DNA of 64,000 nucleotides from Neofusicoccum parvum (lineage: Eukaryota; Ascomycota; Dothideomycetes; Botryosphaeriales; Botryosphaeriaceae). The translations under genes and the position numbers were made by a program. Of the stretch, positions 54,911-64,000 are shown in pieces. How positions within the stretch are numbered: the first letter of the stretch is position 1; each line of letters starts with the position of its first letter. The stretch covers positions 3,658,001-3,722,000 of the forward strand of contig CP087207.1 in assembly GCA_020912385.1 (NCBI GenBank), in the 5' to 3' direction. The notes under the pieces are model-generated. The model saw nothing but the letters and a program-made list of their open reading frames with translations, did no database searches and was not told the origin of the DNA.

Positions 54911-55586
54911 CTAAAACGAAGACAAAAGCCACTCGCTTTTGATCCGCTGCATCGGCTCTTAGCCAACTCCGGGAGTCTCCTTTTACTTTTGTCATTTGAT
55001 TAAGCGGTGTTGTAATCACAAACCTGCTACTTTTGAGTTTGCTCTCGGCACTTACATAATTTCCTTGCTTCGATTACTCAGGCCAATATCGAAACCCTCT
55101 CTAAAGATTCCATCAATTGGAGAAACTAAGCCAATGTGAAATGTCGAAGCATCCTATCCCTCTATCCGAATGTACTGAGCATGATGAGGCTGTAGGTTTA
55201 GTCACCCAATCCATCGCTCCTAACTCAAGGAATCGACGTGTCCGGTGATTATCGGATATTGCAGCCAGATAACTCGAATACGACGTAACGCGAGCCAGGG
55301 CATGTGCATGTGCAGATTTAGCGCTGACGCGAGACCATGCATGCAACCGGTTTCAGCACTTCGCATATGCGCACGAAAACGGTATGCAGTGCACACAGTG
55401 CGAGATCGAGTTGCCCTCCATCCCATTACGAGGCTGCAAGTATTCAAACTGCCATTTAGAACCGCACACTTGTCACTATCAAAGCCCTGCTGCCTTTGAT
55501 TCAGCTATCTCCTTCCGTATTATCTCCCTCCACACCGGCCGCAACAGAAGCTTCTTGGACTTTTTACCTCCATCAAAGCCGCCATC
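54911..55586. other. Intergenic region, nothing recognised
   Basis: About 680 bp between two genes on the same strand. No supported ORF. Confidence 0.5.
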
Positions 55587-57469
55587 ATGGTCAGCGACGA
55601 GCAAGACCCCGTGAGCGGCCTCACACCACTGGCGGTAGCCACGATTGAAGACAATGCCGACAAAGTCCGGCAGCTTCTCAAGCAAGGCGCTAAAGTAGAC
55701 GCCCGCTCAAGAGACCGCGAGACCCCGCTGCTCCTCGCCGCCTGGAAGACCAACTACAACCGAGCTCGGATCATCCAGCTGCTTCTCGAGAAAGCACCCC
55801 CAGTCGATGCGACCTGTCCCAAAGCAGAGAACAACACACCATTGATGTTTGTCGTTCTGAAGAAGGATCTCGAGTCCATCAGACTGCTCCGGAAGGCCGG
55901 GGCGTCTTTGACGAAGAAGAACAACAACGGTTTCACTGCGACGAAGCTGGCGGAAGACACCAATGACAAAGCTGTCATTCTTGCGCTAACTCCAGCGAAG
56001 GAGCGATCGGCCCTTGCGCAGTTAGTTGATTTGGTCGTCGGCTTCTTGCTCTTCATTATTGCTTGGGTGAACGACAAAGCCAAGGGGGTTGTCCGCCAGG
56101 TGTCTGGATTGAACCCTGAATTAGACCAACGCTTGAACCAGGTAAGCACTCACATCTTCGGTTAGTGACTCTAGTACAGCTTGTATCACTGACGGGAACG
56201 TAAAGGATGTGAACGGATCAGAGCAGCCCAGCAATGCAAAATTCGTGGAAAACGTTGACAAAATCGTCAAGGACAGCCCACTGGAGCGCTTCTTCGAGGA
56301 CAAGAAGGACTATATACAAGACCTAGCGCGTAAGGCGACGGAACTGGAAAACGACTCGACCACGTCCCTGGGTTGCAAAGACGTTTTGCCCAAAACGATC
56401 AATGTGTCCTTGCACCAGCAGGTTATCTATTGCGGTAAGTGTCTCAAACCTGGACTGGTTAAACATGGTTACGACTACCGTACCCGTTCATCCAAGCTTA
56501 CGAATATATAGATGACAGCTCTTCAATGAAACGCGACCGTCGTTGGATTGCCCAAGAAGAACTCGTCAAGCGGATCGTTAAAATTACTACGCGGATTCTC
56601 CCCGAGGGCGAGGGCGTTGCACTTCGCTTCATCAATCAAATCGTGGACGAATCTCCAAATCTGACTCTTGAGGACATTGGAAACATTTTCTATCGGACTT
56701 CATGGGATCCCAATGGCGACACTCCGATTGGCACATTCCTGAGGTCCAAGATCCTTCAGCCGCTGGTTTATAGCAAACTTGGCAAGAAGAGCCTCCAGAG
56801 ACCACTCCTCATTTCAGTCATCACCGACGGCATGCCTTCCAAGGAGAATAAGACTGAATTTGTGGACGCGATCGTAGAGTGCGGTAGGAAGCTACAAGCC
56901 GCCGGGTACCCTCGCGAAAGTGCGTGTCTATTCCCACCTCTCCCTTACCGGCCCATAGCGCTCTGGTAATGTATTCTACTAACTGAACCACGCCATAGGT
57001 GTCAAGTTCATGGTTGGCCAGATAGGGACAGCACAGGCCGCGACAAAGTTCCTGGACGGAATTCGAAGCAACACGGATATTGCCAAAGTAGTGTATGTTA
57101 CTTCAGGTAAGACATGTGTCTAAATCCACTCGCCATGTATCAAGTTTCGTACCTGATCTATTGACACATCGTAGATCAGCTGGATGTCAAGTTTGCCGAC
57201 CTTCATGAGAACGAGAAGGATCTTGACCGATGGGTAAGCATTATTTCCGTTCCACCACTGCTGAGAGTTTGCGGGCTGGAGAATGGGCATTCCTGACTTT
57301 TTTTGCAGCTAATCGAGACCTTGTTCTCGCCAATCAAAGATCGTGAAGACAAGAAAAGCCAGTAAGTACAGCGTGTCGACTGTGATGTTGGCTCGCTGGG
57401 CGTTCAGGTTGTTGAAGTGGCTGGGGGACAAGGATCAGGAAAATCAGGATGACGTAGCAAATATATGAG
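55587..57469 (+). CDS. Ankyrin-repeat / von Willebrand A domain fusion protein
   Basis: Eight exons from ATG 55587 (MVSDEQDPVSGLTPLAVATI). Residues 10-130 form three or four ankyrin repeats (GLTPLAVATIEDNADKVRQL, RETPLLLAAWK, NNTPLMFVVLKKDLESIRLL). A hydrophobic helix (VDLVVGFLLFIIAWV) follows. After splicing near 56434/56513 comes the vWA domain with YCDDSSSM, the MIDAS motif D-x-S-x-S, then FINQIVDESPN, GDTPIG (the second metal Thr) and SVITDGMPS. Small exons give SVKFMVGQIGTAQAATKFLD and DQLDVKFADLHENE. The last splice (about 57361/57407) gives SQLLKWLGDKDQENQDDV. Such fusions are a known uncharacterised fungal family, probably protein-binding and metal-dependent. No link to either metabolic group is seen. 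About 500 residues. Confidence 0.85.
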
Positions 57470-57640
57470 ATTGCATGTTTTTTTTTACTTCGCTACACAT
57501 CCTCAGACGCTTCGCGGCTCCGTGCGAGATAAGATTCATGTGTGACATTTCAGAGCTGCAAGAATCCAATCTTTTGCATATCAACTGCTTAGATTTAACG
57601 TACAGCTGATAAGAAACTTGCTCATAGGGGTCAAAGCGGA

Positions 57641-57713
57641 GGGTCAATGGGCACACCTTTACAGATTTGGTCAAAATGCAGTGTTCAGCCAGCGGAGTTT
57701 TGCATGCGTGCTG
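57641..57713 (+). repeat. Diverged direct repeat, unit 1
   Basis: About 73 bp, sharing blocks such as TTTACAGAT, GGTCAAAA, TTCAGCCAGC and GAGTTTTGCATGC with unit 2. Confidence 0.6.
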
Positions 57714-57767
57714 AGTGGATTGAACCGCATAACTAATCAAATATTTGCTTGCAAGACCAACGCAGAG

Positions 57768-57842
57768 GGGTCCGTGATGCGTAACTTTACAGATCGGGTC
57801 AAAAATGCAGCTTTCAGCCAGCCGAGTTTTGCATGCTCGCTG
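57768..57842 (+). repeat. Diverged direct repeat, unit 2
   Basis: About 75 bp, aligned with unit 1 at a period of about 127-129 bp with several substitutions and short indels. Confidence 0.6.
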
Positions 57843-59850
57843 TCGCTTTTGGCGGTCTTGGCAATGAGATGCATATCCTGACATGCATACGCAGACTGTA
57901 AATAATTGAGCAAATTTGCAGATGACCCTTGGAATACACGCTCCGGGAGCAACCTTGCATGAAAATTGTTCTTCCTTCTACGGGTTACCACTTTAAGAAC
58001 TAGAAATCAATACCTGACTGTACAATGGGAATTTAAGTGAGCTGTAACCTGACCTACAATAATAGTTCATCACGTTTCGTACGTAACATCGATGATGATA
58101 GAATTAATACAGTATTTTGTATTTAATGACGGGTCAACGACTTTTGTTCGATAGCAGATTTTTTCGAGTCCAATATTCACTCGTTACAAATGAGTCGCCC
58201 GAGTAATTGCATTAATGCCAGGGAGCAAAAATTAGCCATGGGCGTCATCATCTACTTCGTAGATCTACGTAGGAGTCTACAAAGATTGATTTTAACTTAC
58301 TTACATTCGCGTGATTTCACAGGCAGCGCCCTGGCATGACCACGCCAGGCAGGTGCCGAAGCTTGCATATCCAGTGTGGCAGTGTACACCTACCAGTTGC
58401 CCTGTCAGATGTTCACATGCAAGGAAGCTCAGCTTTGACGTGCCCCAAGCAGCAAGCCAAATTTATGACTGGGAACGGATGAATCGGCATCAGCCTGCAT
58501 GTTGAATGCAATCTGTAGTCCTTGGATAAAGGTGCCAGTTATCCGATTAGCCGCCCTGCCTGCTGCACCAGCCTTGCGGCTGCAATATTCGAATCACATT
58601 CCCACATATGATGGCTATGCTAATCTCATTAGTAATATATTAAACAAAAGTCTTGATAGGCAAACGATGAGTAGCCGCCTTGCGCGTTGCGTGTGATTTG
58701 TCTATTGAAAGCTTCGTGGGTGAAAAGTGGCTTGACCTTCTTTTTTGTCTATAATTTTGAGTGCTGATCACCTTGAAAAGAAAGTGAAATGAGATAGAAA
58801 AATTCAAACACGGCATATGTGCAACATGAGAAGTATGTGTTCCCAGAAGTGTACATCTGAGCCCTAAGTGGGACTGTGGGTCCAGCTGGAAAACCCCTGA
58901 ATGGAGAGTACCGTCGTACAAACAAAAAGTGGATCGAGGCTGACCGAGTGAAGAGTAGGAACTAAGTGGCTGGCAGATGCCAGCACGCAGTCTGCATCTA
59001 CTGCGGGATAACCGTGCATTATAGCCTGGAACTGACGCGTCTGCTACCTGCATGGGCAAAATGCTCTCGTCACAAACCAGTTCGCCTAATGCACGATGGT
59101 GCAATGTTCGTACATTTTACGAACAACAGGTCATAGCTAATCAGCTATGGTATGTTCATCTTCTCGGTAGGCGGTTACAGCAATAGCATTAATGCGGCTT
59201 GCTTTTACATTTCTCAGCTTAATGCCATTGCCGGATCAAGATCGAATTGGAGGAAAGTTGCCTTCTTTCTGTTATATTCTCGGTAATAGCCCTAGTCAAG
59301 TCGTGCAGAGGTGTGCGTTGGCCTCGGAGAGTATGGGGGTGGAGTAGTGTAGCCAATACATATATGCACCTGAATGGGTACACCTGACAACCGATTAGGA
59401 GCTCTTGATGGAGCTTCGTATCCTGTTGGAGATCGAGAAACGCAAGTCTGACTGATTGTTCCGTGCTCTTGACTGGAACCGAGGGCTCCCAGGCGCCGGG
59501 ATCACTCTGCAACTAAGAGTGGTTTTGTCACAAGGACGAGGCGAATCCGCATATTCGATAATTCTAAGCATCATCCTTTTTCATTTTACCCGCCAACCAC
59601 GATAACAAGTATCAGGTGCCTTCTTCAAACTTCAGTTCCAGACTCAATTACGTCACTGATTTCGTCTCTATCCATCACCAGCATCCCACTTTTGCCCACC
59701 TTCATGGTATTTAGGACAAAATATTTCGCACAATAGAGAGGGACAGCAGCATTCGCATTCACACACTTCATTGTCCAACAAATAACTGCACCCCCCGTCA
59801 CCTGCCATACCACTCCGACACTTGCATCACTTCACACCGTCCTCACCAAC

Positions 59851-61476
59851 ATGGATAAGGCCATCGATAAAGCCGTCAATGTCTTCAAAACTGAGGGTAT
59901 CCCGGTTTTCAAGCCCGGAGAGGAGGACTACGAGCGTTCTGTGGCAACTCCGAATCTCTTGTTCCGTTTCTCCAGACCCAACTGCGTAGTCCAGCCGGAG
60001 AACGAATCCCATGTACAGACCATCATCAAGCAAGCGAAGTCGGAGAGGCTCAAAGTTACCATCAAGTGTGGTGGTCATTCTTATGCGGGACACTCCACCG
60101 CCTTTCGGGGCATTTCGCTGGATCTCCGGAGGATGAACAACGCCACTTTCGACATCGACGAAGAGACCGTCACAGTAGATGGAGGCTGCCAATGGGGCAA
60201 TGTATACAAGACATTGGTCAACGGCAAGCACAACGGGCTCGTCGTCAACGGGGGGCGATGCCCTCCTGTGGGAGTAGGCGGTTTCATTCTGGGCGGCGGC
60301 CTGAGCCCATTCACAAGAAGCTTCGGGATGGGAAGCGATACACTGATGGAAGCCACTATTGTGACAGCAGATGGGAAGTCAGTCATTGTCAGCGACAGCG
60401 ACGATCCGGACTCTGATGAAGGCAAACTCTTTTGGGCGCTTCGCGGAGCAGGTGGCGGCAACTTTGGTGTTCTGGTGAATATGAAACTGAAAGCGCAGAA
60501 GCTGCGGAGCAACGACGTCGTAGCTGGGAGGTATCAGTGGTTCCCCAAGCCACGGCTCACGGATGAGGTCATGGCTACGATGAACAAGTTCTACACGACC
60601 AACTGGCCCAACAACATGACCATCGACAGTACGTGGCTGTGCGACTTGCGGCAGAAAACAGGCGATGGAGTTCGGTTCACCCTGTACTTTGACGGGAACA
60701 AGAAGGAATTCGACAAAATTATCGACAAGTACATCGATCAGCCAGATCTGGCGACGCAGCTCAAACGCCGATCTTTGCCTGAGAAATCCACCCGTTTCCT
60801 TCACGAAACGCTTGTGGCTCAGTGGTCGGAGGAAATCAAGAAAGCCTTCCCCACCAACAAGTCTTACAGCATCTACAGCTCCTTCGTTTTCAACAACAAC
60901 AAGAAGAAGAACATCAGCGAGATCACCGCAATCATTCGTGAAGCCATGGAGAAGTTTCGGAACGATTTCGACGGTGAAAAAGTTGAGTTTCTTGTAACTT
61001 GGATCCACTCGGGGGGAAAGGCAAAAGAGAAGAAGCCTGAAGAGACAGCTTTCTTCTGGCGTCAAGCTACGTTCCATACATACATCACAGTCGAGTGGGA
61101 GGACAAGTGGATGGAGGGGGACATGCGGCGCTTTATGGGAACAGTCAAGAAGAAACTAAGACCCTTCTCTCTAGACAAGAGGGCAGCGTTCATCAACTTC
61201 CCCGATGGGAAGCTACGGACAAAGGCTCACGAAAGAGCATATTTCGGGGAGAACCGCGAAAAGCTGCGTCGCGTCAAGCAGATATGGGATAAGGATAATT
61301 TCTTCAAGTGGGAGCAAGGCGTTCAGCTTCCGCAGGCTCCCGAGGAAGATATTTTGGATGTAGACGCATCGGATGAGGAGATGTTCACGGATAGCATTGC
61401 AAGCGACCAGTGGGAATATTATACAGCAAATGACCTGAAGGAAGATCTCAGAGAACTGGCGAATTTGGGGTTTTAA
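59851..61476 (+). CDS. FAD-linked oxidase, BBE-like, bicovalent type
   Basis: Intronless gene of 541 residues starting MDKAIDKAVNVFKTEGIPVF. It has no signal peptide, so it is probably intracellular. The PCMH FAD domain holds IKCGGHSYAGHS with the histidyl anchor and NGGRCPPVGVGGFILGGG with a Cys in the second anchor position, so flavin is probably bound to both His and Cys. Later motifs are LFWALRGAGGGNFGVL and, at the C-terminus, YFGENREKLRRVKQIWDKDNFF followed by QG, as in the BBE domain (Y-x-N-RL--K-YDP-F). The tail of about 50 residues is acidic. Bicovalent enzymes usually have an open site for large substrates such as oligosaccharides, but fungal members act on many compounds. It is 20 kb from the PKS cluster without the motif, so I treat it as independent. 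Confidence 0.9.
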   Translation: MDKAIDKAVNVFKTEGIPVFKPGEEDYERSVATPNLLFRFSRPNCVVQPENESHVQTIIKQAKSERLKVTIKCGGHSYAGHSTAFRGISLDLRRMNNATFDIDEETVTVDGGCQWGNVYKTLVNGKHNGLVVNGGRCPPVGVGGFILGGGLSPFTRSFGMGSDTLMEATIVTADGKSVIVSDSDDPDSDEGKLFWALRGAGGGNFGVLVNMKLKAQKLRSNDVVAGRYQWFPKPRLTDEVMATMNKFYTTNWPNNMTIDSTWLCDLRQKTGDGVRFTLYFDGNKKEFDKIIDKYIDQPDLATQLKRRSLPEKSTRFLHETLVAQWSEEIKKAFPTNKSYSIYSSFVFNNNKKKNISEITAIIREAMEKFRNDFDGEKVEFLVTWIHSGGKAKEKKPEETAFFWRQATFHTYITVEWEDKWMEGDMRRFMGTVKKKLRPFSLDKRAAFINFPDGKLRTKAHERAYFGENREKLRRVKQIWDKDNFFKWEQGVQLPQAPEEDILDVDASDEEMFTDSIASDQWEYYTANDLKEDLRELANLGF

Positions 61477-62260
61477 AAATATTCTAGTATCTACGTTTTC
61501 AATTGTGCGACTAAGATTTAAAATATAATCGAGTTTTTGAGGAATCGGGTTATCTGAACCTCAGTAGACCGTATTACTTCGTTGACGATATTTTTAATCC
61601 CACCTTACCTGGTAAACTTTGCATGGGTTCAGGCGTCAAGAATGAAGCAGCAACGGTAATGGCTGCATTAGGAATGATGGCGGTGTATTCCAGAGCAATA
61701 ACAACACGGTATGCGGCAATGATGTGTCGGAGGGGATGAAGAAGAAGAAATAGAGGGAATGTGAGGAGCACGAAAGCGCATGAGTCTGGAAAAGAAGACG
61801 GGTGGTGCCATGGCTCCTGCACATACGCGCGAGACGCTGCATGCACCGCCTTCCTCGGCCCCCGCATACTTTCTTTGTTATGATTACTTGGGCCGATCAG
61901 AAGTTGGAGTCGTAAAGTCAAAGGCTTGTTCCATGATCTTATCTTATCTTACGTGAAACAGAGTCCGTACGTGTATTACGTAGGCTATTGCCAAGCCGCA
62001 GGGCAGGCCTGTCTAAGCGAGGCCAGACCGCTACTCTGCTCACTTCTCGACTTCGTTCAAGCTGCCATCCATCTGCTACACGTATCGGCCGTGCTCTGAT
62101 CGCACACCAGCAAATCGCAACAAGAAAATCTTCAAGATTAGAGGTACGAGCTGCCGATTAGCTTTGTACTCTTAAGAACCCCATTCGGCGATCAAACGCG
62201 TCCGGCCACCTACTTTGCGTCTGGGCATCCTTTCGTGGACCACTCTCTCTGGCCATCATC
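61477..62260. other. Intergenic region, nothing recognised
   Basis: About 780 bp. A minus-strand 115-codon ORF has no family features. Confidence 0.5.
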
Positions 62261-63362
62261 ATGGACTCGAGAGCAAAAGCTGAGCGTTTGCTTGTATTCA
62301 TTGTGTATCGTGCTATCTTTACGGATGGCCTCGCTCGAGTACGGAAGCCAAGCAAAATCAGAGCCATCGTCCAGGAACACTGGCCATCTTGCGAAAGTTC
62401 AGTTGGTGGTTATGGTATGAGCAAAGTTGCTGATATTCTTGGAGACCTCTTAAGGTCTAGAGTGTTCGAGTCAGAGACACAGGCGCGTGAAGAATTCCCA
62501 GAGCTCTTCCATAATTTCCTTCCGGGTGGCGGAACACAAGCGAAGGTTGGAACGACAGAAAGGCAGCTGTCTGTAGAGCATGCCGAAGAGAGAGAACCAG
62601 GGACCAGCATTCAACTTGGCGAACTTTCGAAGAGCGGTATGCTTCTGAACAGTCTCATACACATATGAGAAAAGGCTCTAACATCTGTCGCACAAAGGAT
62701 CAGCTTCTATGGGGATTTTGGAAGAAGTCGAAACTGATCACCTGTCACGACCATGTCCACTGCCGAAGTCCGTCCAGCACAGCATCCTGACGAACACGCA
62801 ATCGCTCCTTGAGACATGTTGCTTTGACTTCGCCACCCAGTGGCTACCCACTGTGCTCCTTGAAAATGGCTGGGACTGTGCAGTGGCGTGCGAACTCCAA
62901 CGATGGATTCGCATCATCAAAAGTCATGTTGCGCAATTGCCGGATCACGCCTTTTGCGGTACGAACACACAATCCCTCGAAAATCTGGCCAGGTCTATTC
63001 CACGACTTCGTCATACGGCTGTACATCGTTTATCACTTACAACGAACGAACTTCTGCAACTGCTCACATCCGCGGTTGAACTCACAGTAGTCTTGCATGA
63101 CGAAGTCTGTACTGAGAAGCTAAGGAAATTGCACGACGAACTTAAGACTCAGATCGACTCGATAGATCAGGGTAAGAAGAGAATAAGAGACACGGTCCGT
63201 CCTCAGCTCCGCCGAATCCAGGGCATGAGAGCAGGTCTCGCCAACAGAGAAAAGAGTCTTCTTTCGGAAATGAAACAAAGGGAGAAGCAAGTTGAGGATG
63301 TGGCTGTCAAGAAGCTAGAGAATCTGGTTCTAGAGGTGTTCTCAGACGAAAGTCAGCCTTAG
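62261..63362 (+). CDS. Hypothetical fungal protein with C-terminal coiled coil
   Basis: Two exons from ATG 62261 (MDSRAKAERLLVFIVYRAIF). The first ends near 62635 (GELSKSG), and splicing to about 62699 continues SASMGILEEVETDHLSRPCP to the stop at 63360-63362; about 345 residues. The segment LARSIPRLRHTAVHRLSLTTNELL recalls a recurrent fungal family of unknown function. The last 100 residues (LHDELKTQIDSIDQGKKRIR and EKSLLSEMKQREKQVEDV) are charged heptad-like helices, a likely coiled coil. No catalytic motif is visible. I do not assign a function. Confidence 0.65.
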
Positions 63363-64000
63363 AGAGTGGACGCCCAATATCAAGATAGTGTTGAGATTGA
63401 TTGTCGGTTAGAAGTAGATTTTGGGATATACAGCTGAGTCTAGTCAGATCTGCTTGGATTACGGGCTGGGATTTCTATCTGATATCGTCGGCTCTTGTGG
63501 TCCTACTACGGGGACTGCGGCCTTATCGTGGGCAGTATAGTCCTCAAAAACACTACTGTACAGTAGAGCAGGCCCGAAAAGTATCCAATTTTGATAGTCA
63601 TTCCCTACCGGGAAACCGTGGCTATCTCAGCTTCCCTATCTTCACTGCTGTATGTAGCGATAATGACAACGGAAATGTGCGAGCATCTATACAAACGGCT
63701 CGCCTACCCTTGTGAGTATTGATTATCAGCGAGCAGTATAACCATACAACATGGCGGGTTCATATCTGTATCCCGTCATGCCTGGCCAGCGGATACCTTC
63801 ATCGCAGTCTTGCTGCATGCCTGCTATAAGAACAGAGTAACAGGATGAATTACGTAGTACGTCCAAATGCTCGTGATTGACTTAAGGCCTCTTGTACCAC
63901 TGTCGGTGCACATTGAGACGAGGAAAAAGTTTATATTTTGTTGGAAATCACGTGTACGTTAGTTGCTAGATTAGGTATAGTACCGTGTTTGAGGATAAGT
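63363..64000. other. Window end, no supported gene
   Basis: About 640 bp with one 104-codon ORF lacking features. Confidence 0.4.

Larger units (their letters stand above)
57470..59850. other. Gene-poor AT-rich stretch
   Basis: 2.4 kb with no supported gene. The diverged direct repeat at 57641/57768 is its only visible structure. The last 200 bp are the presumed promoter of the following oxidase. It may hold decayed mobile DNA. Confidence 0.5.

Noticed and set aside
1..64000. CRISPR arrays, bacterial operons, tRNA or rRNA genes
   Set aside because: No regularly spaced repeats, and no tRNA- or rRNA-like sequence was noticed; intron structure and gene families are fungal.

Overview
The window is nuclear DNA of a filamentous ascomycete (Pezizomycotina). 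Genes are broken by many short GT-AG introns of about 45-75 bp. Fungus-specific families recur: Zn2Cys6 regulators, a SAT-containing non-reducing PKS, an RTA1-like protein, a rhodopsin-fold membrane protein, a P450foxy and an ankyrin-vWA fusion. All gene models come from reading conserved motifs across splice sites by eye. Exon ends are therefore approximate unless a base is stated, and species and product cannot be read from the sequence.

Left flank (1-9.6 kb): the 3' part of a fungal transcription factor gene, a YCII-domain protein with a mitochondrial-type leader, an RTA1-like membrane protein, about 1.6 kb without a gene, a 5'-truncated LINE flanked by a 9-bp target-site duplication, and a family-25 glycosyltransferase.

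Core (9.8 to about 41.4 kb): a secondary-metabolite cluster built around two divergent megasynthase genes. One is a non-reducing PKS (SAT-KS-MAT-PT-ACP-ACP-TE, 19.5-26.2 kb). The other is an NRPS-like A-T-R carboxylate reductase (26.8-30.2 kb). Around them are a DHA2 MFS exporter, a secreted alpha/beta hydrolase, a secreted BBE-type flavin oxidase, an SDR, an AflR-like Zn2Cys6 regulator, a three-repeat MYB regulator, an O-methyltransferase, a phenol-hydroxylase-type flavin monooxygenase and a BAHD acyltransferase. The parts suggest an aromatic polyketide acid that is reduced to the aldehyde, then hydroxylated, O-methylated, acylated and possibly oxidatively coupled outside the cell.

The most distinctive signal is an 11-bp motif, TACTCCGGTCC. 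It occurs six times exactly and three times in close variants, all between 9.8 and 36.5 kb and all in non-coding DNA. It is the likely binding site of the cluster regulator, and it marks the regulon from the MFS exporter to the OMT/FMO pair.

Right flank (41.7-64 kb): a rhodopsin-like membrane protein, then a second metabolic group (zinc alcohol dehydrogenase, self-sufficient CYP505 P450foxy, SDR, Baeyer-Villiger-type monooxygenase, MFS transporter). Its order of chemistry fits subterminal oxidation of an aliphatic chain. It lacks the 11-bp motif. After it come an ankyrin-vWA protein, 2.4 kb of gene-free DNA with a diverged direct repeat, an intronless bicovalent-type BBE oxidase and a hypothetical coiled-coil protein. 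I saw no tRNA, rRNA or CRISPR array.
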